Origin: JBBRLA01 sp038231615 | GTDB taxonomy: Bacteria; Myxococcota_A; Polyangia; Palsa-1104; JAEUJZ01 | Reading direction: 5' to 3' | Length of the DNA stretch: 10,575 nt | NCBI GenBank assembly: GCA_038231615.1 | Contig: JBBRLA010000269.1 | Location: forward strand, 1 to 10,575 | Shown here: piece by piece, positions 7,321 to 10,575 of the stretch | How the letters are laid out: each line of letters opens with the position of its first letter | How positions within the stretch are numbered: position 1 is the first letter of the stretch | Notes under the pieces: model-generated | Database searches by the model: none | Seen by the model: the letters and a program-made list of their open reading frames with translations, nothing else | Told to the model about the DNA's origin: nothing | Made by a program: the position numbers and the translations under genes

Positions 7321-9366
7321 TCAGGAAAGCAGGTACTTCTTGACGAAGAGCAGGGTGGCGTAAAACTGGAAGTCGGCGTTGCGCTTCTTGGCGAAGCCGT
7401 GGCCCTCGTCCTTTGCCAGCAGGTACCATACCGGGGTGTTGCCCTTGCGGACTGTGGCCACGATCTGCTCGGCCTCGCTGACGGGGACGCGCGGGTCGTT
7501 CTTGCCCTGGACCACGAAAAGCGGTTTCTTGATGCGATCCGCCCGGGTAAGCGGCGAGATGCCAGTCAGGAAGGCCCGCATCTTGGGGTCTCGTTCGTCG
7601 CCGTACTCCACCCGTCGGAGATCGCGGCGGTAGGCCTCGGTGTGCTCCAGGAAGCTGACGAAGTTGGATATGCCGACCACGTCCAGGGAGCAACGGATGC
7701 GGTCGCTGTAGGTCGAGGCCACCGCCAGCGTCATGTAACCGCCATAACTGCCACCGGTGATCATGATGCGGTCTTTGTCCAGATCGGGCTGGGTGGCGAT
7801 GAACGAGATCAGGGCCCCGATGTCCTTGACCGAGTCCTCGCGGTGCTCGCCGTTGTCGAGCTTGAGGAAGCTCTTCCCATAGCCCGTCGAGCCGCGGACG
7901 TTGGGGAAGATCACCGCCACCCCCAGCTCGTTGAGCCAGTAGTTGTTGCGGCCCAGGAAAGACGGCCGGGCCTGCCCCTCCGGCCCGCCGTGGATGTTGA
8001 TGATCACCGGGTGCCTGCCGGTGAAGCGCGCCGGCGGCCGGTAGTACAGGCCCGAGATGTTCTTACCGTCGAAGCTGGGCCAGCGGATGACCTGCGGTTC
8101 CGGCATTTTTTCGCTGTTCACCGCAGTCTCGCTCTCGCTCCAGCGTTCGACCTTCCCGGTGGTCAGGTCCAGGGAATAGGCGTCCAGGGGCGAGCGCGCC
8201 GACGAGAGCACGAAGCCCAGGTCGCGGGTCTTCTGATGGAAGATGCAGCCCCCCACCGATCCGGCCGGCACGGCGGGTCGCCGCTCGGTCTTTTTCTGGG
8301 CGTCCAGAAGATGTAGCACCCCGATGCCGTCCTCGTTGGTCACCACGCAGAGGGTCTTGCCGTCGTGGGACAGGTCGAAGCTCTCGACGTCCCAGGAAAT
8401 CGCGGCGGTCAGGTAGGTGTAGGCCCGGGTCTTCAGGTCGAGATAGGCCAGGCGCTGGAACTCCGACTCGCGGTCGGTGGTGAAGTAGACCCCCTTGCCA
8501 TCCCGGGCGAAGCGGCCCTCGCCGTAGGCGATCTTCTCGCCGCCGTCCTTGGGCCGCTCGACCAGGGGCGAGAGGCGACCGCTGGCCACGTCCAGGAGCC
8601 AGGGGTAGCTCTCGTTGACCGAGACATACTCCCGCACGAGCAGGGTCCGGTCATCAGGAGACCAGTCGAGGGTGGACCAGCCGCCGCCGGTGACCTGGAC
8701 CACCAGGCGGTCGGTCGCGGGGTGCTCCGGGTCGATGACGTAGAAGTCGGTGTCCTTGCCGTTCCTCCGGGTGGAGTTGTAGGAAAGGAGCTTGCCGCTC
8801 TTGCTGTAGACCGGGTCGACGTTACGCGACTTTCCATCGGTCAGAAGGGTGGTCTCGCCGCTCTTCAGGTCGTGGCGGTAGAGCTGGAAGAACTCGCCGC
8901 CACCGGTGTCCTTCGAGAACACCACGGTGTCCCCGCCGCCCTTGTTGAAGTGACCCGAGGCCACGCGATCGTGGTAGAAGGTGAGCTGCTTGCGGGCGCC
9001 ACCGGGTCGCTGCAAGAGGTGAAGCTGCGGGGTGTCGGCGAAGCGGGTGGCGATGAGCATCTCCCGACGGGTGGCGTGCCAGTCGAGCAGGGCGGCGCTG
9101 CGAAATTCGGTGTAGCGGTCGACCTGTTCGGCCAGAGAGGAAGGGATGTTGGGGATGCCCTGGGCCACCAGATTCTCGCCAGGGGCGATCTTGCCAGGTT
9201 CGGCGGACGCAGGCCTGGCGGGCGCCGCGGCGGAGACGGCTGGCCTGGCGGGCGCGGCCGTGGATGCAGGGGTGAGAGGGGCTCCACGGGCGATGGCCGG
9301 GGACACCAGACACACCAGGGGGACGCAGAGGACGGAAAGAGCGGGGAAGGAACGGCTTATTGACAT
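7321..9366 (-). CDS. Exported S9-family (prolyl oligopeptidase / acylaminoacyl-peptidase-like) serine peptidase
   Basis: The 681-residue protein begins with a Sec-type signal: MSISR, a hydrophobic core to about residue 25, and a likely cut near AIARGA (24-29). An Ala/Pro-rich linker with two AAPARPA units follows (to about 55). Residues about 75-425 look like the family's beta-propeller, with repeated WSPDDR, SHDGKTL and LLDVASG-type blades. The C-terminal alpha/beta-hydrolase has HGGP (459-462, oxyanion region), nucleophile GGSYGG with Ser540, Asp624 in GKNDPRVPVSE, and His656 in DEGHGF, so the triad is complete. Such enzymes cleave short peptides, often after Pro or removing blocked N-termini; the exact specificity cannot be read here. 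Location is probably periplasmic or secreted. No lipobox is present although Cys14 and Cys19 lie in the signal. The Shine-Dalgarno is weak. A TTGACG (9396-9401 on the complement) could be a -35, but its partner would make the mRNA nearly leaderless. Confidence 0.93.
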   Translation of the reverse strand: MSISRSFPALSVLCVPLVCLVSPAIARGAPLTPASTAAPARPAVSAAAPARPASAEPGKIAPGENLVAQGIPNIPSSLAEQVDRYTEFRSAALLDWHATRREMLIATRFADTPQLHLLQRPGGARKQLTFYHDRVASGHFNKGGGDTVVFSKDTGGGEFFQLYRHDLKSGETTLLTDGKSRNVDPVYSKSGKLLSYNSTRRNGKDTDFYVIDPEHPATDRLVVQVTGGGWSTLDWSPDDRTLLVREYVSVNESYPWLLDVASGRLSPLVERPKDGGEKIAYGEGRFARDGKGVYFTTDRESEFQRLAYLDLKTRAYTYLTAAISWDVESFDLSHDGKTLCVVTNEDGIGVLHLLDAQKKTERRPAVPAGSVGGCIFHQKTRDLGFVLSSARSPLDAYSLDLTTGKVERWSESETAVNSEKMPEPQVIRWPSFDGKNISGLYYRPPARFTGRHPVIINIHGGPEGQARPSFLGRNNYWLNELGVAVIFPNVRGSTGYGKSFLKLDNGEHREDSVKDIGALISFIATQPDLDKDRIMITGGSYGGYMTLAVASTYSDRIRCSLDVVGISNFVSFLEHTEAYRRDLRRVEYGDERDPKMRAFLTGISPLTRADRIKKPLFVVQGKNDPRVPVSEAEQIVATVRKGNTPVWYLLAKDEGHGFAKKRNADFQFYATLLFVKKYLLS

Positions 9367-9457
9367 GGCGCATCTTCAGCAGAGGGCCGCCACCTCGTCA
9401 ATGGGATCATCATCCTTTGCGCCATCCCCTCATTCGCCTCGGCCCTCCTCTTGAATG

Positions 9458-9970
9458 TCAACGTGGCAGAGGGATCGATCCAAGAGGAAGATACATGAGC
9501 GCGGGTCTGGGGACCTGCACGCTCGCTCCCTCGAGCGCATCGATGGGGACGGAGCCGAACTGCCGGTAGAAGCTCTCTGCGCCCGGCTTGGCGTCCACCG
9601 CGACGCCAATGCACCCCACTGCGTCTCGCATCCTTTCAGCAAGTTCGAAGCAGAAGCGCAGGAGGCCCTTACCCAGCCCGAGCCCCCGTGCCGCCTCATC
9701 GACCGCGAGCCGCGCCACTCGCAGTACAGGCAGCGGGTAAGGCGGCATCTTGCGCCCCGATGGAAGATCGTCCGCGTCCAGCGTGGCAGGGGACACGGTG
9801 ACAAAGCCGAGTATCTGGGTCTCACTGGCGGCGACATAAGTCATGCCGATGTGATGACGAAATTGATTCTGTCCCGCATAACGATGAAAGTAGAGGTCGA
9901 GAGCCTCGTCCCCGGACCGAAACCGGCTTCGGTCATCGGAGGGCTGTAGGGTGCGGATCTCAACGGTCAT
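9458..9970 (-). CDS. GNAT acetyltransferase toxin of a type II toxin-antitoxin module (TacT/AtaT-like)
   Basis: The 170-residue single-domain GNAT protein carries the acetyl-CoA loop RGLGLGKG (95-102), preceded by the strand LPVLRVARLAVD (80-91), and FYRQFG (134-139). Its Tyr135 occupies the position of the catalytic Tyr in TacT-type toxins. The N-terminal FRSGDEALDLYFHRYAGQNQ (17-36) matches the F-x-SGxxxLDxWLxxxAxxNQ block typical of this toxin group. Known members acetylate the amino group of certain aminoacyl-tRNAs and block translation; the tRNA target here cannot be predicted. The start ATG at 9970 overlaps the antitoxin stop by 11 bases, implying translational coupling; a TTG one codon upstream is less likely. 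The gene is immediately downstream of its ribbon-helix-helix partner. No frameshift or missing key residue was seen, so it looks intact. Confidence 0.9.
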   Translation of the reverse strand: MTVEIRTLQPSDDRSRFRSGDEALDLYFHRYAGQNQFRHHIGMTYVAASETQILGFVTVSPATLDADDLPSGRKMPPYPLPVLRVARLAVDEAARGLGLGKGLLRFCFELAERMRDAVGCIGVAVDAKPGAESFYRQFGSVPIDALEGASVQVPRPALMYLPLGSIPLPR

Positions 9971-10229
9971 CAAAAAGCCGCTTCATGGCCGCGGTGGGCT
10001 CCGGTGGGCGGCTGGTCATTGCACGCACCCGTTCCGCGCTCTCCGGCGACAGGACAATGCGGGCGGGCACCACGGCATCGGCCGGCAGCTCCTCCAGGGC
10101 ACGAAGGTGATGGAGCAGCGCCTGTTCGATCAGATGGGCCCGCGCCGTGCCAGTCGCCCGTACGAAGCGCTCCATCCGCTCTTTGGTATCCGCGGAAATG
10201 ACGGCCGAAATCTGAATGGTCGTACTCAT
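9960..10229 (-). CDS. Ribbon-helix-helix antitoxin partner of the GNAT toxin
   Basis: The 89-residue protein starts with a short beta segment (STTIQISAVIS, 2-12) and two predicted helices (ADTKERMERFVRATG and ARAHLIEQALLHHLRALEEL), the ribbon-helix-helix DNA-binding layout of TacA/DUF1778-like antitoxins. The C-terminal part, with VLSPESAERVRAM, then PPEPTAAMKRLFDD (75-88), resembles the family's toxin-wrapping tail (hydrophobic strand, helix, PPxPxxxLxxL). The start is ATG 10229, set by AGGAG with a 5-base spacer. The same frame stays open upstream, but that extension has no domain sense and lies over the operator. The protein should repress its own operon by binding the inverted repeat directly upstream, and neutralise the acetyltransferase encoded by the overlapping downstream gene. 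Exact family (DUF1778 versus another RHH group) is less certain than its role. Confidence 0.87.
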   Translation of the reverse strand: MSTTIQISAVISADTKERMERFVRATGTARAHLIEQALLHHLRALEELPADAVVPARIVLSPESAERVRAMTSRPPEPTAAMKRLFDDR

Positions 10230-10234
10230 ATTTT

Positions 10235-10239
10235 CTCCT
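10235..10239 (-). promoter_or_regulatory. Antitoxin Shine-Dalgarno (AGGAG)
   Basis: On the minus strand AGGAG sits 5 bases before ATG 10229 and decides the antitoxin start against the much longer open frame. Its upstream edge touches the operator, so bound antitoxin would also be close to the ribosome-entry region of the DNA. Confidence 0.7.
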
Positions 10240-10268
10240 GTAGTTTCTACGATAATGTAGAACCTACA
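10239..10268. promoter_or_regulatory. Toxin-antitoxin operator: 30-bp nested inverted repeat
   Basis: Arms TGTAGTTTCTAC (10239-10250) and GTAGAACCTACA (10257-10268) are inverted repeats with one mismatch in 12 and a 6-base spacer (GATAAT). Each arm is also a small palindrome, GTAG-N3-CTAC, so there are two half-operators with centres 17 bp apart, a fitting geometry for two antitoxin dimers side by side. It lies 10 bases before the antitoxin start. The AT-rich centre (TACATTAT on the minus strand) could contain the -10 element, but no good -35 is visible, so the promoter itself is not called. Confidence 0.75.
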
Positions 10269-10573
10269 CGAAGTCCAGATTGACGGCCTCCTCCAATCGA
10301 AGTAGCGAGCGGCTGACCGACGACTTGGGACTTCGGAGCTAACGTGCGGCTCCCGAAATACTGCCGAGGTCGGCGATGCGAGCGAAAGCGCGGAGGTTGG
10401 GCCACTACGCCGCGGAAGTGATCCGGTTTGCCCCCATAGCACCCGCAGTACTTGCAGCAGAAGCTGCACTGCATCGCGGCCTGCTCCGGGAGCACCGGCT
10501 CAACGGGGGGCTGTGGGATCGGGTCTGTCTCATGGGCCTTCTCCTTTGGGGCCCTTTCCGCTTCATCGGAGGC
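10247..10573 (-). CDS. Possible 3' part of an unidentified Cys-rich protein (partial, perhaps disrupted)
   Basis: A minus-strand frame is open from the window edge to a TAG at 10247-10249: 108 codons, with the start outside the window or at an internal GTG (10495). I do not recognise it. Residues 1-33 of the visible part are charged and Pro-rich (APKEKAHETDPIPQPPVEPV). Residues 36-45 are a cluster of five cysteines (CSFCCKYCGC), and GGKPDHFRG follows. By hand count about 80% of codons end in G or C up to residue 55, but only about half do after it, where the sequence becomes Arg/Ser/Gly-rich. The stop codon falls inside the toxin-antitoxin operator. The first half may be a real gene end, and the second half read-through of non-coding or inserted DNA. 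A competing plus-strand frame at 10428-10575 cannot be excluded. Confidence 0.3.
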   Translation of the reverse strand, partial: ASDEAERAPKEKAHETDPIPQPPVEPVLPEQAAMQCSFCCKYCGCYGGKPDHFRGVVAQPPRFRSHRRPRQYFGSRTLAPKSQVVGQPLATSIGGGRQSGLRVGSTLS

Positions 10574-10575
10574 CC

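Noticed and set aside
8365..9363. Plus-strand 332-codon frame opposite the S9 peptidase
   Set aside because: It is the mirror of a confidently identified gene with a full catalytic triad. Its Gly/Val/Ala-rich product has no recognisable fold.
9971..9973. TTG as the toxin start
   Set aside because: An ATG follows immediately at 9970, is the stronger start, and gives the usual short overlap with the antitoxin stop.
9960..10469. Long version of the antitoxin beginning near 10469
   Set aside because: The ribbon-helix-helix domain begins exactly at ATG 10229 behind a good AGGAG. The extra 80 residues are Arg/Ser-rich and would be encoded across the operator.

Overview
The window is very GC-rich bacterial DNA with strong G/C bias at third codon positions. 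Three things together suggest Myxococcota or a related deltaproteobacterial-type lineage: a giant tetratricopeptide-repeat (TPR) protein, a secreted S9 peptidase with an Ala/Pro linker, and an RbfA protein with long low-complexity tails. That placement is inferred from style and protein families; no taxonomic marker is present.

Layout. (1) Bases 2-6364 (+) hold the C-terminal 2,120 residues of a giant TPR protein whose start lies upstream of the window. Its core is an array of about 72-residue modules (two TPRs each). Five of the module junctions carry an extra 17-residue block with a VLEPxY motif. (2) Bases 6365-6684 contain no gene. They hold an AT-loop hairpin, a tandem array of four GC-rich hairpin repeats at a 32-33 base pitch, and a small palindrome just upstream of the next gene. 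(3) Bases 6685-7257 (+) encode a ribosome-binding factor A (RbfA) family protein, away from its usual nusA-infB-truB neighbours. (4) Bases 7321-9366 (-) converge on rbfA and encode an exported prolyl-oligopeptidase-family (S9) serine peptidase with a complete Ser-Asp-His triad. (5) Bases 9458-10229 (-) form a compact two-gene toxin-antitoxin operon: a ribbon-helix-helix antitoxin followed by an overlapping GNAT acetyltransferase toxin. A near-perfect 30-bp inverted repeat lies directly in front of the antitoxin Shine-Dalgarno and is very probably its autoregulatory operator. (6) At the right edge an open minus-strand frame with a five-cysteine cluster runs in from outside. It loses its coding-like codon usage part way and ends inside the toxin-antitoxin operator, as if the module landed at or in the end of an older gene.

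How the parts relate. The TPR gene and rbfA are co-directional but separated by 320 bp of repeat-bearing DNA, so they are probably separate transcription units. The peptidase and the toxin-antitoxin operon are read towards them from the right. No shared pathway links these genes on sequence evidence. The toxin-antitoxin pair is the only clear functional system in the window. The least explained elements are the modular architecture of the TPR protein, the hairpin array, and the Cys-rich frame at the toxin-antitoxin junction.
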